Shown here one piece after another: positions 1 to 9,319 of a stretch of DNA of 51,356 nucleotides. Made by a program: the position numbers and the translations under genes. A model generated the notes under the pieces. The model saw nothing but the letters and a program-made list of their open reading frames with translations. It did no database searches and was not told the DNA's origin. The number at the start of each line of letters is the position of its first letter. Position 1 is the stretch's first letter. The DNA is from Deltaproteobacteria bacterium (GTDB lineage: Bacteria; Myxococcota_A; UBA796; GCA-2862545), in assembly GCA_007693595.1 (NCBI GenBank), contig REDI01000022.1, forward strand, positions 1 to 51,356. Direction: 5' to 3'.

Positions 1-5
1 GGTGA

Positions 6-59
6 GGGGCTAGGGCTGGGGCTGGGGCTGGGGCTGGGGCTGGGGCTGGGGCTGGGGCT
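6..59. repeat. GGGGCT hexanucleotide tandem repeat
   Basis: Nine consecutive 6-bp units of GGGGCT; the second unit reads AGGGCT. The plus strand is G-run rich and could form G-quadruplexes. In one minus-strand frame the array would encode alternating Pro-Ser, so it may be the edge of a low-complexity coding region outside the window, or simply an intergenic array downstream of hisS. The array may continue past the left edge in altered form. Confidence 0.9.
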
Positions 60-111
60 GGATGGGTACCGCAAGGGTAGCGCAGCTGGGCCGAGCCGTC
101 CAATGCAGGGC

Positions 112-1431
112 TCAACGTCGGTCCGCGCTCACCTTGTTGACCGCCGCCTGAAGATCGAGGGTGGTGTTCTCCCAGGTGCGGCGGTTCTTGAGGGTGACAG
201 TGCCCGCGCTCGCCTCGTCGGGACCGATCAGGGCGATCCAGGCATAGCCCCTTCGATCCGCGTGCTTGAGCTGGGCCTTGAGCCGCCCATCGCCAATATA
301 GAGTTCGGTCTTGACCCCCGCGGCGCGAAACGCCGTGGCCGCGCGGGAGGCGGCGGGCGCGCTCCCGTCATCGAAGACCGTGATCAAGAGATCGGCGACC
401 GGCCCCATGGAGCCGGCGTCCTCGCGAGCCTCGAGGAGGGTGATCAGTCGCTCGAGCCCTAGAGAGACCCCGACCGCAGGGAGCTCCCGCCCCGAGAGTC
501 GACCGACCAGGCCGTCGTAGCGCCCGCCGCCAGCGACGCTGCCGACGCTGGGGTCATCGCCCGCGACCTCGAAGACCGGGCCGGTGTAGTAGTCCGCCCC
601 CCGCGCGAGGCTCGGATCGAACCGCACGCGGCTTGGGTCGACCCCCATCGCCTCGGCGGCGGCGATCACGGTGCGGAGCGTGTCGACCCCCTCGAGACCG
701 ACCCCGGAGAGGACGTCTTGGAGCGTCTGGAGGAGGGCCTCGGTGGTGGGCGGCGCGGCGATGGCCGACCAGAGAGTGCCGAGCTTATCAGGCTCGAAGC
801 CACGCTCGACGAGCTCTCGCTCGACCCCCTCGAGGCCGATCTTGTCGAGCTTGTCGAGGGCGATGAGGAAAGAGAGCTCCTCTTGGAGAGAAGAAGCGCC
901 CGCCTCTCGCGCCAGCTCGGTGAGGATCCGGCGGTCATTGACCCGGATGGTGTAGTCCTCGAAGCCGAGCGCCCGGAGCGCCGCGTCCGCCACCGCGATG
1001 CACTCCGCGTCGGCGAGGGGGGAGCGAGAGCCCGCGATGTCGACATCGCACTGCCAGAACTCACGGAATCGACCCTTCTGGGGACGCTCCGCGCGCCAGA
1101 CCGGCTGGATCTGCCAGCGCTTAAAGGGCAGGCGCAGGTCCGCGTTCATCGCCAAGACGCGGGCGAGCGGCACGGTCAGGTCGTATCGAAGCCCCAGATC
1201 ACACTCGCCGGGCTTCGCGGACCGTCCACGCTTGTGGATCCGAAACATAAGTTTATCTGCTTCTTCACCATATTTTCCCGAGAGCGTCTCAATGCGCTCA
1301 AAGGCGGGGGTCTCGAGGGGCTCAAAGCCGAAGGACTCGAAGACCGCACGGATCGTATCGATGGCACGAAGCCGGACTTGCATCTGCTCCGGCAGAAAGT
1401 CACGGGTACCTTTGGGCAGGAAGACGCTCAC
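112..1431 (-). CDS. hisS: Histidine-tRNA ligase (HisRS)
   Basis: Charges tRNA-His with histidine in the cytoplasm; class II aminoacyl-tRNA synthetase, 439 aa, a normal length. Visible signatures are GTRDFLPEQ near residue 8, the motif 2 region with WRAERPQKGRFREFWQ at about 112-127, the histidine-binding block RGADYYTGPVFEV at 277-289, GGGRYDGL at 301-308 and motif 3 GVSLGLERL at 321-329. The block LGLRYDLTVPLARV resembles the eukaryotic/archaeal-like branch of HisRS rather than the E. coli branch; this is from memory of the families. The start is GTG at 1431, with GGAGG six bases upstream. It stands alone on the minus strand, divergent from the kinase-like gene. Confidence 0.97.
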   Translation of the reverse strand: MSVFLPKGTRDFLPEQMQVRLRAIDTIRAVFESFGFEPLETPAFERIETLSGKYGEEADKLMFRIHKRGRSAKPGECDLGLRYDLTVPLARVLAMNADLRLPFKRWQIQPVWRAERPQKGRFREFWQCDVDIAGSRSPLADAECIAVADAALRALGFEDYTIRVNDRRILTELAREAGASSLQEELSFLIALDKLDKIGLEGVERELVERGFEPDKLGTLWSAIAAPPTTEALLQTLQDVLSGVGLEGVDTLRTVIAAAEAMGVDPSRVRFDPSLARGADYYTGPVFEVAGDDPSVGSVAGGGRYDGLVGRLSGRELPAVGVSLGLERLITLLEAREDAGSMGPVADLLITVFDDGSAPAASRAATAFRAAGVKTELYIGDGRLKAQLKHADRRGYAWIALIGPDEASAGTVTLKNRRTWENTTLDLQAAVNKVSADRR

Positions 1432-1790
1432 CCTTCACCTCCAGGGGCGCACCGTAGCGCGTTTGTTCTCACCTTGGCGGACCGTAGGGCCGCGCGGCGA
1501 AGCGCGCCCTTCTCTCGCTGAGACGGAGCCCCGGTGGTCCCCATCTCACCGCGACCCCCAGACCGCTCGCTTCGCCTACTCCCGCGCACCAGGACGACCT
1601 CGCCGAGCGCGCCACCAAGAGCACACAAGGCAGGAGAGATCTCCACCGGGAGTTGGGGTTGAAGATCGGCGCCGTGCGCCTAGATGTGCTAATCATGCGC
1701 GCATCACCATCACGGTTGTGGTCACATCGCATAGTCTGAGACCGGGCGCCCGCCCGAGTTGGCCCACCCGACCGCCCCCAGGGAGGCACA
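1432..1790. other. Intergenic region between divergent hisS and kinase-like gene (359 bp)
   Basis: The longest gene-free stretch in the window. It should carry the hisS promoter and the promoter of the plus-strand gene at 1791. The last part (about 1675-1740) is visibly less GC-rich than its surroundings. No small ORF with a convincing ribosome binding site was seen. An open frame at 1469-1789 on the minus strand is Arg/Ser-rich and looks like a by-product of base composition. Confidence 0.6.
1659..1686 (+). promoter_or_regulatory. Possible sigma70-type promoter for the kinase-like gene
   Basis: TTGAAG (1659-1664) and TAGATG (1681-1686) are separated by 16 bases, about 105 bases upstream of the TTG start at 1791. 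Both boxes are partial matches only, so this is a weak call based on position and the local drop in GC content. Confidence 0.25.
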
Positions 1791-3611
1791 TTGAGCGAGA
1801 GCGAGTTCCACTACGTCCGTACCGCCGGCGCCGATGGGGGGGTCGACGCGGTCGACGGTCGCGCGATCGGAGTAGACCTCGAGTCCATCCTCAAGGACGG
1901 CCTGCCCCCCTTCAAGGTCGCCCTCGAGATCATTGCCTCACTCTGTGAGATTCTCGACATTGCCGACCAAGATGGCGAGGCGCATGGCGACGTGCACCCC
2001 CGCAATGTTTTCATCGACGATACCGGAGCGGTCTCCCTCGAGGGCTTCGGGCTCGAGCCCGGCGACTGCTGGGCCCCCGAAGGAGAGATCCTCGGCCCCA
2101 TCACCGACCTCTACGGCCTCGGATACGCGGCGTACCGCCTCCTCGCCCCTCGCGACCTCGTGGACCTGCCCGACGACCCCGACGGACACGACGACGCAGT
2201 CATCGACGCCGTCATCGCGCTGCCCTGGGGCGACATGCCCGAGGAGTGGGTGGGCGACATCCAGTGGTTCCTCGCCAAGCTCATGAGCTTCGACCCCGAT
2301 CAACGCCCGACGGCCTACGATGCCTGGCGCTCCTTCATCGCCTTCGCGACGGACGCCGAGGGCACCGATCTGATCGCCTGGTCCCCCGATGCCATCGAAG
2401 GCGGCGGCGAGCGACGGGACGCCGCCATGGCGGTTCGTCCCTCCCCCGAGGACGCCGAGGAGGACCTCGGCGGGCCCGTGGTGCGCGAAGCGGGGATCCA
2501 AAAGGGCGCCATCAGCTTCGGTGGCGGCGGGGCCAAAGGGGGACAGGCGACCGCGTTCTGGTCCAAGGAACAGATGAAGGCCGCGCTCGAAGCCGAGAAC
2601 GACGAAGATGACCTCGACGTCGAAGACGACGCCCCCGCCTTCAAGCCCAGCGCTGCGGCCGCGACCTCTTTCTGGACCCGCGATCAGATGGAGGCCATGG
2701 CCCGCGGCGAGGGCGATGCCCCGCGCCCCAAACGAAAAGAAGGCGGAGCCCAGCGCCGTGGCGCCGGTCCTGCCGCCGCGGGCCCAGGCGCCCCCCCGCC
2801 CCCCGCACAGCCAGGACCGCCACCTGCGCAGCCCGGACCAGGGTTCCCGCCACCCGTGGCCGGCCAGCCAGGCCCCGCTTCTCCCCCTCCGGTCATCGCA
2901 GGCCCAGGGGGTCCCATCGCCGCCCAGCCTGGCGGCTTCGACGACGAGGACGAGGACGGCGGGGGTGGAGCCAAGATCGGTATCATCGCCGCGGTCGTCG
3001 TGGTTCTCCTCCTGGTCCTCTGCGGCGGCGGCGGTCTCATCGGCGGCGTGGCCTGGTTCATGATGAGCAGCACCGAGTCTGCCGACGTCAGCAGCGACCG
3101 CAGCAGCTCGGCCGCCCGCGACGAGGCCGACCGTGCCCCCGTCGAGAAGATCGACACCGCCATCCAAGAGGTCGAGCCCGAGGTGGAGCCTGAGCCTGAG
3201 CCTGAGCCCGAGCCTAAGCCACCGCCAGCCAAGACCAAGGCCCCACCTCCTCCACCGCCGACCCGCACCACGACTCGGTCCTCCACCCCCGCCCGCACCA
3301 CGTCCAGCCCCACTCGGAGCACCACCACCCGCACCACCACCCGAGGCGGCTCGACGACTCCGAGCGCCCCTCCCCCCGGTGGCCCTGTGCGCGTGACCTT
3401 CACCGTGCCCGGACAAGGGACCATGCGCTGCGGCGACGGTAGCAGCTCTGACATGAGCGATCGGGGCAGCATCACCTTCCGCAACCTCACCTCCGACGGC
3501 GAGACCTGCGGCTTTACCTCCGGAGGCAAGCCGGTGTGCGCAGGTCTGATCGAACCCGGCAACCGGAAGTGCGTCTGCGACGCGGGTAGCCAGCTGATCA
3601 CTTGCGAGTGA
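1791..3611 (+). CDS. Membrane-anchored degenerate Ser/Thr kinase-like protein
   Basis: 606 aa. Residues 1-200 look like the C-lobe of a Ser/Thr protein kinase: HGDVHPRN at 65-72 stands where HRDLKPxN is expected, LEGFG at 83-87 where DFG is expected, and TDLYGLG at 105-111 matches the SDIYSLG block. The glycine loop and ATP-binding lysine of the N-lobe are absent, so a pseudokinase is more likely than an active enzyme. Two copies of an FW(S/T)(K/R)xQM motif sit at 256-262 and 294-300. A Pro/Gly-rich linker, one membrane helix (about 396-424), a Glu-Pro run, a Pro/Thr/Ser-rich stalk and a Cys-rich C-terminal domain follow. The topology implies a cytoplasmic kinase-like part and an exported Cys-rich end. 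The start is TTG with GGGAGG five bases upstream. Gene context gives no partner; dtd follows closely. Confidence 0.8.
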   Translation: MSESEFHYVRTAGADGGVDAVDGRAIGVDLESILKDGLPPFKVALEIIASLCEILDIADQDGEAHGDVHPRNVFIDDTGAVSLEGFGLEPGDCWAPEGEILGPITDLYGLGYAAYRLLAPRDLVDLPDDPDGHDDAVIDAVIALPWGDMPEEWVGDIQWFLAKLMSFDPDQRPTAYDAWRSFIAFATDAEGTDLIAWSPDAIEGGGERRDAAMAVRPSPEDAEEDLGGPVVREAGIQKGAISFGGGGAKGGQATAFWSKEQMKAALEAENDEDDLDVEDDAPAFKPSAAAATSFWTRDQMEAMARGEGDAPRPKRKEGGAQRRGAGPAAAGPGAPPPPAQPGPPPAQPGPGFPPPVAGQPGPASPPPVIAGPGGPIAAQPGGFDDEDEDGGGGAKIGIIAAVVVVLLLVLCGGGGLIGGVAWFMMSSTESADVSSDRSSSAARDEADRAPVEKIDTAIQEVEPEVEPEPEPEPEPKPPPAKTKAPPPPPPTRTTTRSSTPARTTSSPTRSTTTRTTTRGGSTTPSAPPPGGPVRVTFTVPGQGTMRCGDGSSSDMSDRGSITFRNLTSDGETCGFTSGGKPVCAGLIEPGNRKCVCDAGSQLITCE

Positions 3612-3624
3612 CGGTCCTCCTCCC

Positions 3625-4068
3625 ATGAGAGTCGTGGTCCAGCGAGTCTCCAGCGCTTCGGTCACAGTCCACGACGAAGTGGTGGGCGCGATCGAGCGGG
3701 GTCTCCTGGTGCTGGTCGGGGTCGGACCCGAGGACTCCGACCGCGAGATCGGCTGGATGGCAAAGAAGATCGCAGGACTTCGGATCTTCCCCGATGAGTC
3801 GGGCCGCATGAACCGCTCCGTCCTCGACGTCGAAGGCGGCGTGCTGGCGATCTCTCAGTTCACCCTGTACGGGGACGTGCGGAAGGGGCGGCGGCCCTCC
3901 TTCGTGGGCGCAGCCCCCCCCGAGCGGGCGGAACCCCTCTACCTGCGCTTCCTCGACGCCCTGCGCGCCGAAGGGATCTCATGCGTACAGGCCGGCGTCT
4001 TCGCCGCAGACATGTCGGTGGCGCTCGTGAACGAGGGGCCCGTCACCCTGATCGTGGACTCGCCATGA
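3625..4068 (+). CDS. dtd: D-aminoacyl-tRNA deacylase
   Basis: Hydrolyses D-amino acids (and glycine from tRNA-Ala) off mischarged tRNAs. 147 aa, the usual DTD length. The N-terminus [15 protein letters not shown], the catalytic block SQFTLYGD and the C-terminal NEGPVT (the cross-subunit Gly-Pro loop region) are family hallmarks. It begins 13 bases after the kinase-like gene and its TGA overlaps the ATG of the next gene (ATGA), so the inositol phosphatase gene is probably translationally coupled to it. Confidence 0.97.
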   Translation: MRVVVQRVSSASVTVHDEVVGAIERGLLVLVGVGPEDSDREIGWMAKKIAGLRIFPDESGRMNRSVLDVEGGVLAISQFTLYGDVRKGRRPSFVGAAPPERAEPLYLRFLDALRAEGISCVQAGVFAADMSVALVNEGPVTLIVDSP

Positions 4069-4838
4069 CCACCCTCGACGTCGCCCTCGAGGCCGCGCGG
4101 GCCGCAGGACGAATCCTCGCCGAAGCCCACCACAGCCGTCGCTTCGACCTGGCCAAGAAGGGGGATGTCAACCTCGTCACCAGCGTCGATCACGCCTGCG
4201 AGCGGGCCGTGCGACAGGTGCTCGCACGCCACACCCCCTCGATCCCGGTCCTGGGCGAAGAGTCGGGCGGCGCGGAACAGGTTGCGACCCGGTGGGTGGT
4301 CGATCCCCTCGATGGCACGACGAACTTCGTACATGGATTTCCTTGGTTTGCCGTCAGTATTGCCCTTGAGATCGAGGGCCGCCCTCAGGTTGGAGTCGTG
4401 CTCGATCCGCTCCGAGATCAGGCCTTCACCGCCGTCCGAGGCGAAGGGGCCTGGCTCGGTACGCGCCGTCTCAGGGTCTCGGACACAGCGAGCCTGGATC
4501 AAGCCCTCCTCGCGACGGGGTTTCCCTATGATCGACGGGAGAACCTCGACCTCTACCTCTCCCGCGTGCGGGCCGCCCTCCTGCATACCCGAGGGATCCG
4601 ACGCGCGGGGGCTGCCTCGCTAGATCTGGCCCGAGTCGCCGCCGGCCAGCTTGACGCCTACTGGGAATACAACCTTGAACCCTGGGACGTCGCTGCGGGG
4701 CGGCTGCTCGTCGAAGAGGCGGGAGGGCGGGTGACCGATCCCACGGGCCAGGACCTCGATCGCTCCAAGCCCAGTCCTCTCGCAAGCAACGGCCGACTCC
4801 ACGCAGCGATGGTGGAGATGCTAGCCGAGCCCGACTGA
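4065..4838 (+). CDS. Inositol monophosphatase family protein (SuhB-like)
   Basis: 257 aa metal-dependent phosphatase of the inositol monophosphatase/FBPase superfamily. GEES at 64-67, DPLDGTTN at 80-87 and the C-terminal [15 protein letters not shown] supply the Mg-binding acidic residues of the family. The ATG at 4065 overlaps the dtd stop and gives the usual family N-terminus; an upstream in-frame extension within dtd is rejected. The substrate cannot be told from sequence: inositol-1-phosphate, another sugar phosphate, or a SuhB-type role in transcription are all possible. Confidence 0.93.
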   Translation: MTTLDVALEAARAAGRILAEAHHSRRFDLAKKGDVNLVTSVDHACERAVRQVLARHTPSIPVLGEESGGAEQVATRWVVDPLDGTTNFVHGFPWFAVSIALEIEGRPQVGVVLDPLRDQAFTAVRGEGAWLGTRRLRVSDTASLDQALLATGFPYDRRENLDLYLSRVRAALLHTRGIRRAGAASLDLARVAAGQLDAYWEYNLEPWDVAAGRLLVEEAGGRVTDPTGQDLDRSKPSPLASNGRLHAAMVEMLAEPD

Positions 4839-4854
4839 GGCGGCGCGGGAAGGT

Positions 4855-7773
4855 TCAGACCACCGGCCGGCCATCGAGGTACCACTCGCCGGGGTTGAGC
4901 CGCCGACCGTCAGCCGCCCACCACTGACGCCAGGCACGCAGGTGTGCCTGCTGGACACGCCAGGGACCATCGGCGTCGAAGGGGATGTTCACCCCCGTGG
5001 TGATCACCAGCTCATCGTGGGCCGTTCGCCGCACCCAGGGATCATCGACTTCCATGCGAGCGAGCAGCAGCCCCGCCTGAAAGACATGACCATCGCGGTG
5101 GCGAACCCCATCAGGGAAGCGGTCGGTGTTCTGCTCCCACCAAAGGTTCCAGCGTGTCTTCCAGCCGGGATCATCCTGCTGCTCGTGGTGCCCTGTGAGG
5201 ATCTGCAGCGCCCCCGCGGCGACCTCTTGTACCCGACGATCACGGCGATCGAGACACTCGAGCAGGCGCGGGACCGCGCGAGGATCGCCCAGCAGGCCGA
5301 GACCATGCAGCGCGCCGAGCGCGCCTTCGCCTTGACCTCGAGCGGCGTTGACGAGCAGGAGGAGGTGGGTAGACCCGCCGAACCGGCCGACGATCTCGCC
5401 GGGGCTGACGGTGAGCAGGACGCGGTCGTTCGAGAGCGCCCTCGCGTGAAAGTCTACCCCACGGCGATCCCCGAGCATCAACAGCGCGAGGGCGGCGGGC
5501 GCTTCGAGCACGGGGTCTTCGAGGGCCGGGACGATCGCATCGACGACGGAACGATCGCCGATCCGAGCGAGCGCGGTGATCGCCGCCTTGCGGCTGACGG
5601 GGTGCGCCCGCTGATCCGCCAGCGCCACCAGCGCCTTGAGCGCGGACTCCTCGCGGCGTAGGCCGAGGGCCTCGGCGGCTTCGGCGACGATCGAGGCCGG
5701 GTGGTCGTCGGGCTGCTCGATGGCCTTGAGCAAGCCATCGACCAAGGCTGCGTTGGGGGAGCGGGCCACGGCCCCTTGCAAGGCTCGACGAGCCGCGCCC
5801 GTGACTTGCTGACGGACCAGATGATCGAGGAGGAGCTGGGCTGCCCGCCAGGACTGATGCCCCGCGAGAAGATCGACGGCAGCGACGTAGCGCAAGACCG
5901 GAGCGTCGACGGCGCGGGTGCGCCCCGAGGCCATGGCGCGGGCGCAGGCATCGAGCTCGCGGCCGAGGGTCTCGACGACATCGATGCCACAGGCCGCGAT
6001 CGCGCGGCGGTGGGCCCCCAAGCGCCGCTCGGGCCGCTCGGCGTCGGCCCGGGTCCAGGGCGGGCGCGGTCTACGGGCATCGTGGCGCGCGCGGGCATGG
6101 GCCGTCGCGCGCTGAAGGTGCCAGTCCAGGCTGCGGCCCGGATCGCCCCACAGCGCATCGACCGCCGCGATGCCAGAGGCGAGGTCCGCTTCTTCGAAGC
6201 GGCGGCGCGCAGCGCGCAGCAGCGGATCGGGCTGCTCCACCACCCGCGCCAGGCGAAGGAGGGCCCAGGCCTCGCGAACGGGGAGCTGCGCCTGGGCAAA
6301 ACCTTCGACCGCGGCGCGCGCATGGGCGTAGGCCTTCTCGGCCTGGCCGGTGTGAATGGCCAGATCGGCCTGCCGGAGACGTAGGCGGTAGCGCAGCTCC
6401 GCGTGGTCCTGGCGCGCCAGCTCGGCGAGACCTCGCTCGATAGCGGCCTTGGCAGCAACGAAGTCGCGGGCGGCCGCTTCGAGATCCGCGCGCAAGAGGT
6501 GGATGCGCGCCAGGGTCGGAGGGCTCCCGAGCGGCCGGGCCGCCAACTCGGCTCTATCGAGCCAGACCTTGGCGTCGGGGAGTCGAGCGACTCGCAGCGC
6601 TCGCTCCGCGGCCAGGGCTAGCGCAGAGGCGACCGAGGGCGGATCTTCGAGGAGGTCGAGGGCCTCATCGAGGACCTCCTCGGCCCAGGGCTCGTCGCGT
6701 AAGGTCGCGATCTCGGCGACCCGAAGGAGCCCTTCGCCGCGCAGCCGCGGAGGACCTTCGAGTCGTACACGACGCAAGAGGGCTTCGGCCTGATCATGGT
6801 GGCCGAGCTCGATCTGCAGGGTCGCGAGCTCGAGCGCTGCCCCCCACGGGATCTGGCCCGAGGTGGTCTGGGCACACCGCTCCAAGAGCGCCTGCAGCCC
6901 GTCTCGTGCCGCGATCCGACGGCCATGGCGCAGCCGGCTCCGCGCCGCCTGTCGCCCGCACGCCACCATGAGATCGTGCTCTACCTGATCCCGTATGTCG
7001 GAGGCCTGCTCTTCGAGGAAGCGATCCAGCTCTCGCTCGTAGTCTTCGGGATCCGCGAAGGCGGGGCCGATCGAACGAAAGACATCGGGCTCGAGGGCGG
7101 GCGCTCCAGGATAAGGGAGGGGAAGACGGGCCATGCGGAAGGAGCGGAGCCAGGCCTCGCGGGCACGGGACCGATCGACCACCGCCAGGGCGTCGCCGAG
7201 ACGGTGCCAAGCCGCCACCGCCGTCCCCGCCGCCGAGGTCGCTCGCTCGAGCGACACTTTGGCGCCCTCTGGATCGCCCGCCGCCAGGGCGCGTTCCCCC
7301 GCTGCGAGGAGCTGGTAAGGGTCGTCGGCGTCAGCCTCGAGGCGCAAGGCGATCCGATCGCGATCCCGAGTGACCCGAGCCTCGGTCACCGCTAGGGTGG
7401 CGCGGAGCCACCCCCCGAAGGTGGCGTGTTGGGGACGTAGACGCCCCTCCGTCCAGGTCCCGAAGGCCGTCCCGCCCACACCGTCGGGGGCGTAGGCCCA
7501 CTGTTCCCCCTGCACTTCGGCGAAGAGCACCACTTGGTCTCGGTCGGGCGCGGCGATGGCGATGGCGGAGGCCGCCCGGATCCGCACCGCTCCGCGCAAC
7601 AGAGAGGCCCCGTTGTGCTGCTCCAGGAAGGTTCGAAGCCCCGGCGGTAAGGCCCGACGTAGGTGACCCTCGACCGACGTGAGCGCATCGGGCAGCGCCG
7701 GACCGGCGAGCCGGTTCACGTCGTGCTTGTACTTTTCGACGATCCGTTCGACGGGCGCAAAGAGAGAGGGCAT
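4855..7773 (-). CDS. Large SMI1/KNR4-like, TPR and HEAT repeat protein
   Basis: 972 aa with no signal peptide, so probably cytoplasmic. The N-terminal 120 residues resemble an SMI1/KNR4 (SUKH) domain: LPPGLRTFLEQHNG at 42-55 and a later FGTW. The middle (about 150-600) is made of helical TPR-type repeats rich in Ala, Leu and Arg. The C-terminal third has HEAT/PBS-lyase-like repeats with phrases such as PDDHPASIVAEAAEALG and RDRRVQEVAAGALQIL, ending in a Trp-rich tail. SUKH domains occur in immunity proteins of polymorphic toxin systems and in general regulatory scaffolds. No toxin gene is adjacent, so a scaffold role is an inference. The ATG at 7773 has only a poor ribosome binding site; a TATGAT box lies at 7800-7805. 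Confidence 0.75.
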   Translation of the reverse strand: MPSLFAPVERIVEKYKHDVNRLAGPALPDALTSVEGHLRRALPPGLRTFLEQHNGASLLRGAVRIRAASAIAIAAPDRDQVVLFAEVQGEQWAYAPDGVGGTAFGTWTEGRLRPQHATFGGWLRATLAVTEARVTRDRDRIALRLEADADDPYQLLAAGERALAAGDPEGAKVSLERATSAAGTAVAAWHRLGDALAVVDRSRAREAWLRSFRMARLPLPYPGAPALEPDVFRSIGPAFADPEDYERELDRFLEEQASDIRDQVEHDLMVACGRQAARSRLRHGRRIAARDGLQALLERCAQTTSGQIPWGAALELATLQIELGHHDQAEALLRRVRLEGPPRLRGEGLLRVAEIATLRDEPWAEEVLDEALDLLEDPPSVASALALAAERALRVARLPDAKVWLDRAELAARPLGSPPTLARIHLLRADLEAAARDFVAAKAAIERGLAELARQDHAELRYRLRLRQADLAIHTGQAEKAYAHARAAVEGFAQAQLPVREAWALLRLARVVEQPDPLLRAARRRFEEADLASGIAAVDALWGDPGRSLDWHLQRATAHARARHDARRPRPPWTRADAERPERRLGAHRRAIAACGIDVVETLGRELDACARAMASGRTRAVDAPVLRYVAAVDLLAGHQSWRAAQLLLDHLVRQQVTGAARRALQGAVARSPNAALVDGLLKAIEQPDDHPASIVAEAAEALGLRREESALKALVALADQRAHPVSRKAAITALARIGDRSVVDAIVPALEDPVLEAPAALALLMLGDRRGVDFHARALSNDRVLLTVSPGEIVGRFGGSTHLLLLVNAARGQGEGALGALHGLGLLGDPRAVPRLLECLDRRDRRVQEVAAGALQILTGHHEQQDDPGWKTRWNLWWEQNTDRFPDGVRHRDGHVFQAGLLLARMEVDDPWVRRTAHDELVITTGVNIPFDADGPWRVQQAHLRAWRQWWAADGRRLNPGEWYLDGRPVV

Positions 7774-7899
7774 GGGCGGTGTGGGCTGGAGGGAGCCCCA
7801 TCATAAGCGAAGCGGACGCGATGCGCCTCCGTGCGCGAGCACTGTGCACCGACGGCTCGTTGACCACAGGCAGACGCCGGGACACACCAGAGGTTTCGC

Positions 7900-8157
7900 T
7901 TAGGAGAGGGTGCGGGTCATCACAGCGCTGGGCCGACGAGCCCCGAGGTCCCACACGCGCTCCGCGGCCACCCGCAGCCCGGCGACGCCCGAGCGGGCCA
8001 TGCCACCCGAGAGCTCCGAGAGATGGGACCAGGCATCGACCGATGCGCGCAGATCTTGGGAGCGCCAAGGGAGCGCGCCGATCCCGACGGCGGTGACGGC
8101 GAGGACGAGACTCAGCAGGCCGAAGGTGTAGAGGGTGTCGATGAGCGCGGGGTCCAT
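7900..8157 (-). CDS. Small single-span membrane protein
   Basis: 85 aa, not recognised as a family. An N-terminal hydrophobic helix (about residues 8-29, FGLLSLVLAVTAVGIGALPW) is followed by an amphipathic, Arg-containing tail. The ATG at 8157 has AAGGAG eight bases upstream, and a promoter with a palindrome in its spacer lies just beyond (8182-8210). These signals make it a credible gene in spite of its size. It is divergent from the WYL regulator, which is the natural candidate to control it. Confidence 0.6.
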   Translation of the reverse strand: MDPALIDTLYTFGLLSLVLAVTAVGIGALPWRSQDLRASVDAWSHLSELSGGMARSGVAGLRVAAERVWDLGARRPSAVMTRTLS

Positions 8158-8181
8158 GATGAGCTCCTTGGCTATGACGAC

Positions 8182-8210
8182 AGCTTACCGAACATTTGTT
8201 CACTGGTCAA
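8182..8210 (-). promoter_or_regulatory. Promoter of the small membrane protein gene
   Basis: On the minus strand TTGACC (8205-8210) and TAAGCT (8182-8187) are separated by exactly 17 bases, close to a sigma70-type promoter. The start codon at 8157 lies about 25 bases further on. The spacer contains the palindrome GAACATTTGTTC. Confidence 0.5.
8190..8201. promoter_or_regulatory. Palindromic operator-like site GAACATTTGTTC
   Basis: A perfect 5+5 inverted repeat (GAACA/TGTTC, two-base centre) inside the -35/-10 spacer of the minus-strand promoter. Further TGTTCA half-sites occur at 8212-8217 and 8256-8261, the last as TGTTCAACA. Placement between divergent genes suggests binding by the adjacent WYL regulator; this is not proven. 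Confidence 0.45.
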
Positions 8211-8341
8211 GTGTTCAGGAATGGTTCGGATGGGGTGGCCCACCCGTCCTGTACGTGTTCAACATGCCCTGAAGACATGCCAAAAAATGTCCGCCTTCCC
8301 CAACGCCCCCATTATTTTCTGCCCACCCCGAGGGACCGCTC

Positions 8342-9319
8342 ATGAATAAGGCCCAAAAGCTCGTCAAGATGGTCGAGCTCATGTCCCGGCGGGGCGGTGT
8401 GGCCGCCTCGGAGCTCTCAAGGCGCTTCGATCTCGACGCCCGCACTCTCCGGCGGTACCTCTCCGATCTCAAAGACATGGACATCCCCATTCAAGACGAC
8501 GGTCGAGGAGAGTCCAGGATCGTCTCGATCGATGCGCAGTGGAGGCGCACCGGGGTTCAGCTCTCGCTGGCCGAGGTCCTCTCGCTCCACTTCGGTCGGA
8601 CCTTGTTCAACTTCTTGGATGGGACGTCCTTCGCGGCCGATCTCACCGACGCCATCGAGCGGCTCGAGCCCGCCATCAGCCGCGCCGACGCCGACCTCGC
8701 GCGCCAGCTCGACACGAAGTTCGTGGCGGTGCCTGAGCCAACCAAGCGCTGGACGGAGCGATCGAGCGAGATCATCGATGAGGTGATCAGCGCGCTCGTC
8801 TACAACAATCCCGTCGATGCGCGCTACCAGAAGGTCGGGGGCATGATCAGCGAAAAGGAGCTGCACCCCTACACGCTCGCGACCTATCGCCAAGGGCTGT
8901 ACCTCTTCGGCTTCGACGTCGCGAATGGGCAGGTCAAGACCTACGCCCTCGAGCGCTTCATCGACATGAAGCGCCGCCGAAGCGAGCGCTTCGAGGCCCC
9001 CTCGGGGTGGGAGCCCCGAGCCCACATCGCCCACGCCTTCGGGATCATCTCCGCGCCCCCGGAGCATGTGGCCATCGCCTTCTCTCCCCAAGTCACCGGA
9101 TATATCCGAGAGCGGGTCTGGCACCCCACCCAGACCTTCCGCACCCGACCCGACGGCTGGCTCGAGCTGGGCCTGCAGGTCGGCGTCACCATCGAGCTGG
9201 TGAACTGGATCTGCTCCTTCGGCGCCGATGCGCTGGTGGTCGATCCCCTCTCTCTTCGCGATCGCGTCGCACAGATCCTCCGCGCCGCCGCAGCCCGCTA
9301 CGAGGGGGGGCAGGAGTGA
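8342..9319 (+). CDS. WYL-domain HTH transcriptional regulator
   Basis: 325 aa. An N-terminal winged HTH of the DeoR/HTH_11 type (GGVAASELSRRFDLDARTLR at about 18-37, then RYLSDL) precedes a WYL-like sensor domain with HPYTLATYRQGLYLFGFD, which carries the typical YxLxxYRxxWYLxGxD pattern, and the WCX-type C-terminal region (HIAHAFGI, WLELGLQVG). Such regulators usually sense nucleotides or DNA damage products. It is divergent from the small membrane protein gene. Its stop overlaps the GTG of the next gene, so both form one transcription unit. AGGGA lies seven bases before the ATG. Confidence 0.9.
   Translation: MNKAQKLVKMVELMSRRGGVAASELSRRFDLDARTLRRYLSDLKDMDIPIQDDGRGESRIVSIDAQWRRTGVQLSLAEVLSLHFGRTLFNFLDGTSFAADLTDAIERLEPAISRADADLARQLDTKFVAVPEPTKRWTERSSEIIDEVISALVYNNPVDARYQKVGGMISEKELHPYTLATYRQGLYLFGFDVANGQVKTYALERFIDMKRRRSERFEAPSGWEPRAHIAHAFGIISAPPEHVAIAFSPQVTGYIRERVWHPTQTFRTRPDGWLELGLQVGVTIELVNWICSFGADALVVDPLSLRDRVAQILRAAAARYEGGQE

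Noticed and set aside
1469-1789. Minus-strand open frame in the hisS intergenic region
   Set aside because: Arg/Ser/Pro-rich composition, no ribosome binding site, no recognisable domain.
1938-3809. Long minus-strand open frame opposite the kinase-like gene
   Set aside because: It is antisense to a gene with recognisable motifs, has a Gly/Arg/Ala-rich low-complexity product, and also overlaps dtd; a by-product of high GC.
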